Source: Tropicimonas sediminicola (GTDB lineage: Bacteria > Pseudomonadota > Alphaproteobacteria > Rhodobacterales > Rhodobacteraceae). From it: a DNA stretch of 64,000 nucleotides. The notes beneath the pieces were generated by a model. It was not told where the DNA came from. It was given only the letters and a program-made list of their open reading frames with translations, and ran no database searches. Each line of letters opens with the position of its first letter. Within the stretch, counting starts at the first letter, position 1. Positions 54,006 to 63,803 of this stretch are shown here, in pieces. The stretch is taken from contig NZ_FZOY01000002.1 of the NCBI RefSeq assembly GCF_900188335.1, positions 847,092-911,091 on the forward strand, read 5' to 3'. The position numbers were made by a program, and so were the translations under genes.

Positions 54006-54824
54006 ATGAACCACAAACTTGCATCTGCAGCCTGCGCGATCGCCGTGATCGCGTGGGCGGACGCCGCAATCGCAGAGCCCTTCGCGCTGACCGGTCATGA
54101 CGACGGCCAGTGGCGCTACGTCTTCACGCCCTATGCCTTCATCCCCGCCGGAACGACGGGCACCTCGACCATAGACGGCACTTCGGTGGATCTCGACCTG
54201 AGCCTCGATGAAGCGCTCGACGCGCTCAACCTGGCCTTCTCGGGGCGGTTCGAGGCCTGGCGCGGCGATTGGGGCCTGCTGTTCGATGGAAATTACGTCA
54301 GCCTCGGGGGCGACGAATCCATCGGGCTTCCGGGACCGGGCGGCGGCTCGCTCGATGTCGAGGTCGATATCGAACAGTACTGGCTGACCTTCATGGCGGC
54401 CTATCGCGCCGTTGACACCACCTATGGAGATGCCGGGCGCCGCTTCGCCTTGGATCTGCAGGGCGGCCTTCGCTACAACTCGCTGAAGCAGGAGGTCGAT
54501 ATTGACACACCAGGTCCGGCAACCAAGCTCGGCGGCACAGAGACCTGGTGGGAGCCGGTGATCGGTGCCCGTGGAGTCTGGGAGTTAAACGACAACTGGG
54601 CTGCGGCCATTGTTGCCGATTTCGGTGGTTTCGGTGTTGGCGGTGACGACCTGCAGGTCATCGCAACAGCCGGCTTCGACTGGCGACCGGAGCGCTGGAC
54701 AAACACCTCGATCAAGTTCGGCTACCGCTACTACAGCCTCGACTTCGAAACCGATGACGGCGACTTCGCCTATGACGTCAGCCAGCACGGCCCCTATCTC
54801 GGCGTGACTTTCCGCTGGCAATAG
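54006..54824 (+). CDS. Outer-membrane beta-barrel protein
   Basis: A 272-residue protein with a signal peptide ending near AIAEPF (residue 23) and alternating beta strands throughout (WRYVFTPYAFIP, WGLLFDGNYVSLG, FGYRYYSLDFET). The last residue set VTFRWQ ends with an aromatic strand. GGGAGGTGAACG precedes ATG 54006, 17 bases after the sulfatase stop. It may be a porin or receptor for the sulfated substrate or its products. Confidence 0.75.
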   Translation: MNHKLASAACAIAVIAWADAAIAEPFALTGHDDGQWRYVFTPYAFIPAGTTGTSTIDGTSVDLDLSLDEALDALNLAFSGRFEAWRGDWGLLFDGNYVSLGGDESIGLPGPGGGSLDVEVDIEQYWLTFMAAYRAVDTTYGDAGRRFALDLQGGLRYNSLKQEVDIDTPGPATKLGGTETWWEPVIGARGVWELNDNWAAAIVADFGGFGVGGDDLQVIATAGFDWRPERWTNTSIKFGYRYYSLDFETDDGDFAYDVSQHGPYLGVTFRWQ

Positions 54825-54835
54825 AGCCGCTGAGA

Positions 54836-54864
54836 GCCGCCCGGGCATCCCGTGCCCGGGCGGC
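54836..54864 (+). terminator. Strong hairpin after the sulfatase operon
   Basis: GCCGCCCGGGCA (54836-54847) pairs perfectly with TGCCCGGGCGGC (54853-54864) over a five-base loop, 12 bases after the barrel stop. No T run follows, so termination may need Rho or occur on the stem alone. Confidence 0.65.
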
Positions 54865-55576
54865 TGATGGATCGCGCCGTCGGGATTGCCTGTCCACGCC
54901 GGAGAAGCCGCATTGCAGCAAGGGCCGACCTTGTGGATGGCAGGCGTGAGCCGTTCGCGTAAGCCCCTCAGAGACGATGGATTGCGGACATCCGTCAGGT
55001 TCAACGCAAGATCCCGACATTCTGGACAACGGGTGATCTGTTCCGGGCTTGAGCCTTGGGCTTCTTCCCTGCCGCCGGTCGACACCGCCAGCCTGCCTCA
55101 TGCTTGATCCTTAAAACGCCCTCAGCCCAACTCGATTGCGCCGGGCGCGTCCCGTTGCCAAAGCGCGTTGCAAGCGGCGCTGCGCGCGCAACTCGGGGCC
55201 TTGGAAAGCGCGGTGACGCTCGTCGGCGGTCAGCCCTCCAAGGCGATGCTCCAAGGTTACGTGGCCGGCCACGGCCTTCGCAGGTACATAAGCCGCTGCC
55301 GAGAGCGCTTCGTCCAACCCGCGCGCGAGCCGCCTCGCTAGGGGGCTCGAGGATCTTGGAGAAAGACCTGCTGACTGGGGAATCGAAGCGGCACCGACTC
55401 TGACGCCGAATTCCCGATGCTCCTGTTCGTTCGCTCCCTGCGCCCGGGACGCAAGACAAGGGAGGCCGGCCCCGAGCCGGCCTGCCGTGGAACCGGTGCG
55501 CGTTCACCATTGCAGCCGGCCCTTGTCCGCAGGGGCATTGGGCTGCCGGTCGTGGTCACGCGCCCGAGTCCGGTTG
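54865..55576. other. Gap with decayed sequence
   Basis: About 710 bases with no supported gene. A minus-strand frame at 55111-55317 (LEHRLGGLTADERHRAF...) is open and protein-like but has no start site or recognised family; it may be the tail of an old mobile-element or host gene. The 3' end abuts the DUF1254 gene. Confidence 0.35.
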
Positions 55577-57037
55577 TCAATTCGCCTTCTCGATGTTGGG
55601 AAGGACCCAGGTTCTGTCAATGAAGGCGTCCTTCGGCGAATAGAATCTGAAGTACGGGAACCATGCCTTGCCAGGCAGCGTTTCGATCCAGTTCTCGGCC
55701 TTGTCGCCCTCCGGCTTGTCTGGGCCGATGTAGAGGTCGACCGATCCGTCATCGTTGACGAGCAGGTCCATCTTCGAAGACCGGTCCGCCAGTTTCTCGT
55801 TGTTGATCGTCAGGGCGCGTGTCGCCACGTCATAGACTGTCATCGACCAGAACGCCTCGGCCGGCGCGTCGGGAGGCACATTGAGCGTGTAGTTGGTCCC
55901 GCCGTCCAGCCAGTCGCCATCGCCATCGCGATAGGTCGCCATGTAGATCTGCCCCTCACCGCCGTAGCGCTGCGCGTGCATCCTCGGGTCATTGGTAACC
56001 GCTTCGTAGAACCATGCCGCGCGGGCATCCAGATCGTCGTGGTGCTCGCGTCTCTGGCTGGGATGGCTCACCGTGGCAAACTCCCACATCGAATCCTCGA
56101 CATAGAACGCGTCTTCGAGACGTTCCTTGTTAAAATCATTGGCCTTGGCCATGGCTTCGCCAACCAATGCCGCTTCCTCGAGGATCTTGCGCTGGCGCTC
56201 GCCGGGCTCGAAGGGCTTGCCCTTCTCGATGCCCAGCGGCTTCAGCATTGCCAGGAAGAACCTGTCACGCTCCTGGACGGGTTCCTTGTTGATCACATCG
56301 GCCAGTCGCTCCCAATAGGCCATGCCGCGCGGCTGCCATGCGGAATACGCCTTTCCGTCGGCCGGAACATAGCCCCTGGGCTTCGGGTCTTTCCGCTCCG
56401 AGAAGGGGTAGATCTTCAGGTTGTCCAGAATGGCCTGGCGTGTTTCGTCATCGTCGGCCATCAGGCGAATGCCGGGGAGCACGTTGTTGGTGTTGAACTT
56501 GACGACCTGAAAACCCCAGTAGGCCGCCTCCAGTACATCATCCTGGTCCGGATCCGCGTCCGGACCTACGAGGATGTACTTCCGGCCGCCCTCGACCTTC
56601 GCGACCCCGACCTGCCAGAAGTCGTTGAACGCGCCGCGGAGTTCCGCACTCGGCACTTCGACAATCCATGGCTCTTCGGTCAGATCGATGAATGGAAGCA
56701 CGTAGGGCGTTGTCGCGTTGTAGGTCAGTCCGCCGATCTTGTCTTCGTAGCTCAGGGCGTAAAGAGCCTGGCCGTTCTCGACCCCCAGCTCGTTCTCATG
56801 GGACCACCGCCACTGTTCCATGGAGACGATCGGCAGTGCCCACAGATAGACCTGGCAAGCGCGTTGGAAATCGATCTCGTCGAACAGTTTCTCCTGCGCT
56901 TCGGTCGTCGGGTAACCGTTCGCGAAATCATGGGTGAACTCGAGCGGACCGATGCGGGTATCGACGGTCTCCGCAGAAAGGGAGGTTGCTGCCAGCAGGG
57001 CAAGCGCCGAAGCGGTTACTGTAAGATGCTTCAACAT
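55577..57037 (-). CDS. Exported DUF1254/DUF1214 protein
   Basis: A 486-residue exported protein with a signal peptide ending near LSAETV (residue 23). The DUF1254 part is near 45-190 (DFQRACQVYLWALP, TTPYVLPFIDL) and the DUF1214 part near 360-470 (NYTLNVPPDAPAEAFWSMTVYD). The two domains occur together in proteins of unknown function with a conserved beta layout. AAGGAGAACCCAA precedes the start. It is the second gene of the pair; 69 bases separate it from its paralogue. Confidence 0.85.
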   Translation of the reverse strand: MLKHLTVTASALALLAATSLSAETVDTRIGPLEFTHDFANGYPTTEAQEKLFDEIDFQRACQVYLWALPIVSMEQWRWSHENELGVENGQALYALSYEDKIGGLTYNATTPYVLPFIDLTEEPWIVEVPSAELRGAFNDFWQVGVAKVEGGRKYILVGPDADPDQDDVLEAAYWGFQVVKFNTNNVLPGIRLMADDDETRQAILDNLKIYPFSERKDPKPRGYVPADGKAYSAWQPRGMAYWERLADVINKEPVQERDRFFLAMLKPLGIEKGKPFEPGERQRKILEEAALVGEAMAKANDFNKERLEDAFYVEDSMWEFATVSHPSQRREHHDDLDARAAWFYEAVTNDPRMHAQRYGGEGQIYMATYRDGDGDWLDGGTNYTLNVPPDAPAEAFWSMTVYDVATRALTINNEKLADRSSKMDLLVNDDGSVDLYIGPDKPEGDKAENWIETLPGKAWFPYFRFYSPKDAFIDRTWVLPNIEKAN

Positions 57038-57106
57038 TTGGGTTCTCCTTACTCACTTGGGAATGAAGGAAACCGCGGCGCCCTCTGGGCGCCGCGGCGC
57101 AGGGCA

Positions 57107-58594
57107 TTACTCCACCTTGACGACGTCGTCGGGTCTCCACGTCTGGTCGTAGAACTCGATGTCCGAACCGTAGAGGCGCAGCACCGCCATGAAGTCGCGC
57201 CCGTCGACGACCTGGATCCAGTTCGTTTCGGGAACGTCGGCGGGAAGCTCCGGCGCGAACCAGATGTCGATCGAGCCGTCTTCATTCTCTGCCACGGTGT
57301 TGAAGCCGTTGATCGAGGGCATCAGCTGCGGCGTCTCGGGCATCGACCCGTCGGTGACGTTGTAGGCGGTCACCGCCCAGAAGAGCGCGGCCGGCGGGTT
57401 CGGCGGCAGGTGCAGCTTGTAGGTGTTGGCGCCGTTGAGGAAGTTGCCATCGGCGTCGCGGGACGTCACTGGATATTTCGATCCGGCGCCAATGGTGCGC
57501 ATGACCATCGCCGGGGCCGACGAATAGGCATACTGGAAGAAGCCCGCCCGCTGGTCTGTGTCTAGATAGCCGTCCTGCATGAATTCCGCCGTTCCACCGG
57601 CCCAGGCGCGTTCGTACTGGCGATCTTCGTAGTAGAGATGCCGATTGTCCTTCCGGCCCAACTGGCGGCTGGCGAGGATCATCTTGGGCGCCGTCTCGAC
57701 CGCCTTTTGCAGCAGTTCCCGCTCCTTCTCGCTCGGCTCGAAGGGCAGGCCCCTGACGATGCCGATCGAAGCCAGCACGCCGCGCAGTTCGGGCGTGATC
57801 GCGGCAGTCGGCTCATAGTCCACGAAGTCCTTCAGCTTGGTCCAGAAGGTGTTGTCCACCGGGTACATCATGTCGACCCGCTGCCCGGAGGCATTGGGGA
57901 ACTCCATCGGCTCGACGTCTTTCTCCTGCTCCCACAACGGATAGATCCGGGTCCGCTCGGCCGCTGCCACGGCCGGGGCCGGGTCGGGACCGTCGTCGCC
58001 CTGCTCCATCACCGTGCGGAAGAACAGGAACACGTTGTAAGTTGAAGATTCGAAGGTGAAATAGCCGCTCTGCACGTGGCCGTCATATCCGGGGGGCAAC
58101 AGCAGATAGAGTCCGCCACGCGCCCGGTCGGGCCCGATGGCGCCGACGTCGGTGATCGTGCGCTGGAAGAAATCGGTGAACATGCCGATCACGTTCGCCG
58201 GGGCGGCGATGACCAGCGGTCCGGTTTCCTTCAGGTCGAGGTAGGACATCGAATAGATCACGTCGGCGTTGGGCGTCGGCACCCAGGTGCGGCTGTCCAT
58301 CCGGTCCTTCCAGATCGGAAGGATGTTGTAACCTTCACCGAAAGCGGCTTCGGACCCGTCGCGCATGCCGATCGTGTTCAGCGCCGGCAGCATGGTGTGG
58401 TAGGCGTAGATCGCCCGCTGATAGAACTGTTCGTGACGCAGCTCCTCGGCCTCGGCCGGATCGAGCCAATTGCCTCCGTTGATCTGTTCCATCAGCGGCG
58501 GGATCGCGATGTCCTCGGCGAATGCTCCCGAGGCGACCGTTGACGCGGCGACAAAGGCGACGGTCGAAAGAAAACGGGATGTTGGGGATTTCAT
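57107..58594 (-). CDS. Exported DUF1254/DUF1214 protein, paralogue
   Basis: A 495-residue exported protein with a signal peptide ending near GAFAED (residue 27). Features match its neighbour: DUF1254 near 55-200 (TPNADVIYSMSYLDL), DUF1214 near 370-470 (TYKLHLPPNPPAALFWAVTAYN). GCGGAGGATGCAGAC precedes ATG 58594; the frame reaches 58672 but there is no start site there. A tandem duplication made the pair. It is divergent from the AraC regulator. Confidence 0.87.
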   Translation of the reverse strand: MKSPTSRFLSTVAFVAASTVASGAFAEDIAIPPLMEQINGGNWLDPAEAEELRHEQFYQRAIYAYHTMLPALNTIGMRDGSEAAFGEGYNILPIWKDRMDSRTWVPTPNADVIYSMSYLDLKETGPLVIAAPANVIGMFTDFFQRTITDVGAIGPDRARGGLYLLLPPGYDGHVQSGYFTFESSTYNVFLFFRTVMEQGDDGPDPAPAVAAAERTRIYPLWEQEKDVEPMEFPNASGQRVDMMYPVDNTFWTKLKDFVDYEPTAAITPELRGVLASIGIVRGLPFEPSEKERELLQKAVETAPKMILASRQLGRKDNRHLYYEDRQYERAWAGGTAEFMQDGYLDTDQRAGFFQYAYSSAPAMVMRTIGAGSKYPVTSRDADGNFLNGANTYKLHLPPNPPAALFWAVTAYNVTDGSMPETPQLMPSINGFNTVAENEDGSIDIWFAPELPADVPETNWIQVVDGRDFMAVLRLYGSDIEFYDQTWRPDDVVKVE

Positions 58595-58742
58595 GTCTGC
58601 ATCCTCCGCTTGCTGCTTTTCGCTCGCATCAATCGATGGCTGGGCCGGACGCAAATGAACTGTTGCGTCCATTTTCCATCATCAGCTAGCGTAACTTGAT
58701 GGCGATCAGGCCAGATATCATTTTGCGTCAAGCAGCCCCGCG

Positions 58743-59777
58743 ATGACCCGGAACGCACTCATTCCGATGACGGGCGCATCCGCGATCGGGCCGATCCCCG
58801 GACTTCTGACAGAACGCGCCGGGGACAGGGCCGTCGAACGGGCCTTTCGTACTGCCGAATTGCCGCTTCTCGCGATCGAGGCTCCCAGGGAGCCGATTCC
58901 CCTGCGCGGGTTGACGACGCTTTGGGAGGCGGCCGCCCGCGCAACCGGGGACCGGACCTTCGGGTTTGACGGCGGCCGGCGGATGACGGCAAAGACATAT
59001 GGTCTCTGGCTGCAGTATTGCGCGGGCGCCCCCACCTTCGGCGAAGTGCTTGCGCGCATTCCCAGGGCCATTCACTTCCACCAGACCGGGACGCACTTCA
59101 CGTTCGAGCGCGAAGGCGGGGTCGGGGTCTTGCGCTACTTCCCGGCCTGGATCGGCAGATATCCGCAGCACTCCAACCATATCGTGGGATCGCTTCTTCG
59201 GCTTGCAGCCGCGTTTCTCGGGGAGGACTGGCGCCCAGCCTGGATCGAACTCGACTACCCGCGCGATGCCGGCTGGCGGCAGCTTGAGTACGCCATGGAA
59301 GCACCGATCCGGTTTGGCGCCGGCGTGACGGGGGTGGCCGTGGCTGAAGAAGATCTCCGGCAGCGACCAACTGGCACCCGCGCCCCTGCCCTGACCTTTC
59401 ATGACGTCGCAGCCGAGGCATCCGTTGCAAGGACGCCGGAGCCATTGCGTTCGGCACTGAATGTTGCCGCGTTCCGGCTCCTGGATGGCGAAACAGATAT
59501 CGACGGTGCCGCTGCGTTGTGCGGGATCGGCGTCCAGTCCCTGCAGCGCCGCCTGAGGCGAAAGGGCCTGACCTATCGCGGAGTGTTGAAAAGAGTGAGG
59601 GAGCGCCGCGCAAGGGCGTTGCTGCGGGAGACCGACCTATCCGTTGGCGATGTCGCTTACAGCCTTGGCTACGAGGACCCTCCGAACTTCACGCGCGCAT
59701 TCTGCCGTTGGACAGGTCAAACGCCGACGGAATACAGAAAAAGTCTCGTGTTGAACGCGGGGGCACCAGCGCAATGA
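58743..59777 (+). CDS. AraC-family transcriptional regulator
   Basis: A 344-residue AraC regulator. The N-terminal 200 residues are an Arabinose_bd-type domain (OruR/ArgR-like regulator group), and the C-terminal two helix-turn-helices are clear: DIDGAAALCGIGVQSLQRRL and VGDVAYSLGYEDPPNFTRAF followed by TGQTPTEYR. It is divergent from the DUF1254 pair and probably controls it. The last base pairs overlap the next ORF by four. Confidence 0.88.
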   Translation: MTRNALIPMTGASAIGPIPGLLTERAGDRAVERAFRTAELPLLAIEAPREPIPLRGLTTLWEAAARATGDRTFGFDGGRRMTAKTYGLWLQYCAGAPTFGEVLARIPRAIHFHQTGTHFTFEREGGVGVLRYFPAWIGRYPQHSNHIVGSLLRLAAAFLGEDWRPAWIELDYPRDAGWRQLEYAMEAPIRFGAGVTGVAVAEEDLRQRPTGTRAPALTFHDVAAEASVARTPEPLRSALNVAAFRLLDGETDIDGAAALCGIGVQSLQRRLRRKGLTYRGVLKRVRERRARALLRETDLSVGDVAYSLGYEDPPNFTRAFCRWTGQTPTEYRKSLVLNAGAPAQ

Positions 59778-60472
59778 CGGCAAGCCCTCCCGATCCCCCC
59801 TGTCCGCGCAGCGTCGAATGCTTCGGTGCCGAGAGCGCTGCAACATCTTCGAGTGGCTGCTTTGGAGAGTGGTTCGCACCCCTTGGGGTGAAACCAGGGA
59901 CGGCTATTGGCCGGTTTGATCTGAAACGTGTCATGGCGGCCGGGTTCTCCTATGTAGGGTGGACCGCATTGTCTTTGGGCGGGGCGACGGGCAACCCTGC
60001 TGGCATCGCGGAGGCTTGCATGACGGTCACGGAAATGGAGACCTGTGGGCCCCTGCTGTCCGAAGAGGTCAATATGCAGGGGATAAATCCCGCGACCTGG
60101 GGGGCCAGCTGTGCGGATACGCGCGTGACGCATGTTGCAGCCATTGATCCGGGGTTCGTCTGGGGTTTGGCATCCATGGACGTCACCAACCTTGTGCCAT
60201 CAACCCTTGTGATCGGCCTTGGCGGCGATGGCGACAGGATGCTCGCAACCGACCGTGATCGCAGCGGGCTTTCCAGCCACTTGGGCAATCGGAGGCTCGG
60301 GCGGTTTGACCCCGCTTGTTATTTCAACGCCATGCCGATCTGCACCCCTTCCGGCGAAGCCATCTTGGCTGAGGAAAAGGATGATCCTGTGTCCACGGAC
60401 CCGGCAGGTTCCGATCGCGCTGCGATACATGCAGGGATCATTGCCTTGATCACCAAAGAACTCGGTCTTTGA
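59774..60472 (+). pseudogene. Truncated dienelactone-hydrolase-like ORF
   Basis: A 232-residue frame that overlaps the AraC stop by four bases. It keeps the middle and C-terminal part of predicted dienelactone hydrolases: DLKRVMAAGFSYVGWTALSLGGATG and AAIDPGFVWGL, split here. The nucleophile elbow normally reads GFSxGG; here the Gly after the nucleophile pair is Val (SYVGW). The N-terminal lipase-like region is missing. No signal peptide is seen although relatives are exported. Most likely a decaying gene. Confidence 0.55.
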
Positions 60473-60940
60473 AGAAGAGCGGCTCGCCCTGATTGGGTGG
60501 CGGGCGGTCAAATCCCCCGCGCCAAGGCCCATTCGCCAAGAACGGTCGGTCCTGCCCCTCCTCCCGCTCGCCGGAACGCCCAACGGATCCCCCGGACAGG
60601 TCCATGAGGCGAAATCATCGAGGTCTTGAAACGTTTGCTGTCAGTTGGGGCGCCCAAGCTTTCGGCACGGCCTGGCGAACTGGCGAATTGGGCTCTTCCC
60701 CGCCGATTGCAGCTCTGCCCCCAGATGGCCGCTTCCGCCACGAGAGGATGAAGCCGCACAGGCAAACCGTTCAGAATCCACGTATTTCGGCTTGACACCG
60801 ATCAAACGGTGAATGCTCGAGGCGCGATAGACTTGCCTCATGACCCGAACACGATCTCGAGGCGAACGGGGCGTCGCGCATATCACTCCAATGCGCATCG
60901 CTTGCCGGCGTCCACAGGACGAACTGAAGGGAGGCACAGG
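60473..60940. other. Gap upstream of the Lgt paralogue
   Basis: About 470 bases without a supported gene. A strong GAAGGGAGGCACAGG site at the end belongs to the Lgt paralogue. The stretch near 60650-60740 resembles repetitive intergenic sequence seen in Rhodobacterales, but this was not tested. Confidence 0.3.
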
Positions 60941-61882
60941 ATGATACATGATTTCGATCCGGCAATCGCCGTTACTCCAGTCGGTGCAATCTATTGGTAC
61001 GGCGCTGTTTACTCGATCGGGTTCCTCGGGATCTTCCTCTGGTTCTGGATCCGGCGCGGTGCGCGCGGCCTGACGAATGCCGACGTGTTCTCGTTCACGA
61101 TCCTCTTTTCAATCGGCGTCATGGTTGGTGGACGCGTCTTCGACATCCTCGTCTATGAACTCGACTATTACCGGGAACAGCCGCTGGCCGCGCTGAACTG
61201 GTGGGAGGGCGGCATGGCCTCTCATGGCGTGCTGCTTGGCGGATTGATCGCAACGGCCATCTTTGCGCGGATGCGGGGCCTTTCGCTGATCGCGATGCTG
61301 GACGAGGTCGCGGTTCCCGCCGTGTTTCTTCTCGCCGTCGGTCGCCTCGGAAACTTCATCGAAGGCGGCGTGATCGGGTCGACGACCAGCATGCCCTGGG
61401 GCTTCGTCTATCCGGATCTCGAAGGGGCCCGCCATCCCGTCGCCCTCTACGAAAGCGCGAAGAACTTCCTGATCCTGCCCATTCTGGTTCTTGCGATCTG
61501 GAAATGGCCGCCCGGTCGTGGGGTGGTCGCCAGCCTGTTCATATTCCTCTACGCGGGACTGCGTTTTCTCGTGGACCTGTTCCGCGACTACGAGGCGGCT
61601 TGGCTCGGTATCGGGACCGGACAGGTGTTCAACCTGCTGATGGCCGTGGCCGGCCTGATCCTGTTGATCCGGACGTTGCGGTCTCCGAGGCAATCCGAGT
61701 CTCCCCCGCAGCCAGCGCCAAAGTCCCCAAGCTGGCTTCAGATCGTCGTGTTGATCGCACTGATCCTCTACCCGCTGGGCATTCCCACCAGCTGGACCCG
61801 CGCAAACATCACCGAGAAACGACAGGGGAGCCTGGAAGAGGCGCGGATCGAGCCGCGCCTGGGGACGCTCTATCGGGGCTGA
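60941..61882 (+). CDS. Prolipoprotein diacylglyceryl transferase paralogue
   Basis: A 313-residue membrane protein of the Lgt family. Characteristic parts are WWEGGMASHGVLLGG near 88-102 with the conserved His, GRLGNFIEGGVIG near 135-147 (the usual NGE is replaced by EGG) and RHPVALYESAKNF near 165. About seven helices are present, with an extra C-terminal helix and tail. The substitutions suggest a paralogue with a different role from the housekeeping Lgt, which I do not see in the window. The 3' end overlaps a convergent gene by 13 bases. Confidence 0.8.
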   Translation: MIHDFDPAIAVTPVGAIYWYGAVYSIGFLGIFLWFWIRRGARGLTNADVFSFTILFSIGVMVGGRVFDILVYELDYYREQPLAALNWWEGGMASHGVLLGGLIATAIFARMRGLSLIAMLDEVAVPAVFLLAVGRLGNFIEGGVIGSTTSMPWGFVYPDLEGARHPVALYESAKNFLILPILVLAIWKWPPGRGVVASLFIFLYAGLRFLVDLFRDYEAAWLGIGTGQVFNLLMAVAGLILLIRTLRSPRQSESPPQPAPKSPSWLQIVVLIALILYPLGIPTSWTRANITEKRQGSLEEARIEPRLGTLYRG

Positions 61883-62505
61883 GCGGCGCCCCCTGGCACG
61901 GATCGGAAGATCATCCAGAACGCCACGAACTGGACCATGTGGTAGGTTGCGAGCGTGGTTGCCCAGCTGGGATGGAGAGAGACCTCGAAAGCGACGATCA
62001 GGCCCGCCAGTGCAGCAAGGCAGAACCCCGCTGCGCCGTATAGAGCCCGTCGGGACCCCGTCCGCCTGAAACGCGATGCGTTCCCCGCGATCATGGAGAT
62101 GACCGGCGGCAACAACCCCACGGTCGCCACGGCGAAGCTGTCGGTCACGAAAGCCGAAACGGAGATCTGCAGAACGAGGTGCGCCGGGGCAATCATCCGG
62201 ACGAGGCGTGCCCATGTCTCCGAACAGAACAGCGCCGCCGAGATGAACCAGAGCACGGCCGCCGCGACGGCGAGCGCTACCATGACGCAAAACCAAATCC
62301 ATTGCCCCAACCCTGTTTCGGCGTCGGAGAAGACGCCATGCCAGAGGCCTCCGAACAGGGAGGCCAAGGCGAGAGCCGCGAAAAGCAATGCGTAAAGACG
62401 GCGGACCATCGACGCCGCGTCGGCCCTGCGTAAAAGGAGGAGAGAGAACGCCATGCATTGCGCGGCAAGGACCAGGTCCGTGAGGGTCACATCCGGTTCA
62501 AGCAT
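61870..62505 (-). CDS. Multi-pass membrane protein (DUF6962-like)
   Basis: A 211-residue protein with about seven hydrophobic helices (TDLVLAAQCMAFSLLLL, LYALLFAALALASLFGGLWHG, LAALAGLIVAFEVSLHPSW). It starts MLEPDVTLTDL at ATG 62505; the longer basic N-terminal frame has no start site. The layout resembles DUF6962 membrane proteins. Function unknown. It overlaps the Lgt paralogue tail to tail. Confidence 0.6.
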   Translation of the reverse strand: MLEPDVTLTDLVLAAQCMAFSLLLLRRADAASMVRRLYALLFAALALASLFGGLWHGVFSDAETGLGQWIWFCVMVALAVAAAVLWFISAALFCSETWARLVRMIAPAHLVLQISVSAFVTDSFAVATVGLLPPVISMIAGNASRFRRTGSRRALYGAAGFCLAALAGLIVAFEVSLHPSWATTLATYHMVQFVAFWMIFRSVPGGAAQPR

Positions 62506-62674
62506 GATCGCGAGCCTGGCGCTGATCTTTCGTTTTCGCTGATGGTCTCTGCGCCCTCGTAGCCTGATTTCGGCGATGCCGCCCTGTTCTGGATCATTGC
62601 GTGAGCGGTTTCGGGTTGTGACACTTCCCACGACCTCCGGTCATTGAACGCCATCGGATCGGGAGAACTCGGGA

Positions 62675-63484
62675 ATGGCCAGATCAACGGACCGCATACC
62701 ACCGCGACTTTCGATCGTTACCGGGGCCTCGAGCGGGTTGGGCCGCATGATTGCGGAGCGTCTTGCAGAAGCAGGCAGCGACCTCATCCTCCTGGCACGG
62801 GATCAGGCCCGCCTTGACGCTTGCGGCAAGCATCTCACCAAGAGCTACGGAGTGCAGGCGGACGCCCTTGCACTCGATCTGTCGCTTCCGGAGTCGGCAT
62901 CGGCTGTGTTCGAGCACCTGCGGCGGCACGGCACCATTGCGGACACGCTCATCAACAACGCCGGGTTCAACGTCTATGGCCGCTTCGAAGAGTCCGACCT
63001 GGAGGCAGAAATCGAGATGGTCCGGCTCCACACAATTTCGGTGATGCAGCTCACGAAGGGATTTCTCCACGCGCGGGACCGGAGCCGGCGCAACCGGATT
63101 GTCAACGTGTCCTCCATAGCGGCCCTCGTACCGGGGCCGTTCGTGTCGGTCCACTTCGCGACGCGCGCGCATCTTCTCAGCTTCTCTCTCGCGCTTTTCG
63201 AGGAATTCCGCGGGACAGACGTCGACGTCACCTGCCTGTGTCCCGGCCCCATGCAGACGGACTTTTTCCGGCGCGCCGGGATGACCGATGTCCGGCTGGC
63301 AAGTGGGTGGCCGATGCGGACCATGTCACCCTCCGAGGTCGCGACCTATGGCTACGAGGCCATGATGCGGGGTAAACGGATGGTCATACCGGGGCTCCGA
63401 AACAAGCTGTTCGCTTTCGCGGCCGACGTGGCTCCCCGCCCAATCAAGGCTCGCTTTACCGAATGGATCATGGACAGGACCTAG
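62675..63484 (+). CDS. SDR-family protein with replaced active site
   Basis: A 269-residue short-chain dehydrogenase/reductase fold. TGASSGLGRMIAERL near 16-30 is the NAD(P) motif and NNAG near 95 and the Ser in VNVSSIAAL near 147 are present. The YxxxK motif of the family aligns with HFATR near 160, so the catalytic Tyr is His and the Lys is Arg. GGGAATGG precedes the ATG region. It may be a non-catalytic member, a sequencing error, or use another mechanism. Confidence 0.8.
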   Translation: MARSTDRIPPRLSIVTGASSGLGRMIAERLAEAGSDLILLARDQARLDACGKHLTKSYGVQADALALDLSLPESASAVFEHLRRHGTIADTLINNAGFNVYGRFEESDLEAEIEMVRLHTISVMQLTKGFLHARDRSRRNRIVNVSSIAALVPGPFVSVHFATRAHLLSFSLALFEEFRGTDVDVTCLCPGPMQTDFFRRAGMTDVRLASGWPMRTMSPSEVATYGYEAMMRGKRMVIPGLRNKLFAFAADVAPRPIKARFTEWIMDRT

Positions 63485-63803
63485 GCTGATCCGACGCTCG
63501 GACCTGCATTTCGCCCAATTTGTGATGAGCGAGCAAATCGAAGCCGTGATACAGCCGGTCACGCAGGTCAGGTCCGGCCGTCTACCATGACGCCTCGCCC
63601 CCCTGCCCCGGCGCCGCGCATTCGGGATCGGTTGCCGAAAGCTGTCCATCTACCGGGCCTGCAACCTTGGTGCCGCAAGCCACAGAAACCCGCAGGCGCC
63701 TGTCGACGCTTTTCGCAGATCCTCTCGGGGCGCGGGCCAAAGGGAACTACGAACTCCGGCTGGTTGCCGACGGACCGGTCGAATGACGGAGCGATGCTAC
63801 GGC
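63485..63803. other. Gap with no supported gene
   Basis: About 320 bases between the SDR gene and the partial gene at the edge. Only short open frames without ribosome-binding sites are seen. Confidence 0.3.

Noticed and set aside
55111..55317. Small gene on the minus strand in the gap after the sulfatase operon
   Set aside because: It has a protein-like stretch but no start site or recognised family, and no neighbour suggests a role; kept only as possible relic sequence.
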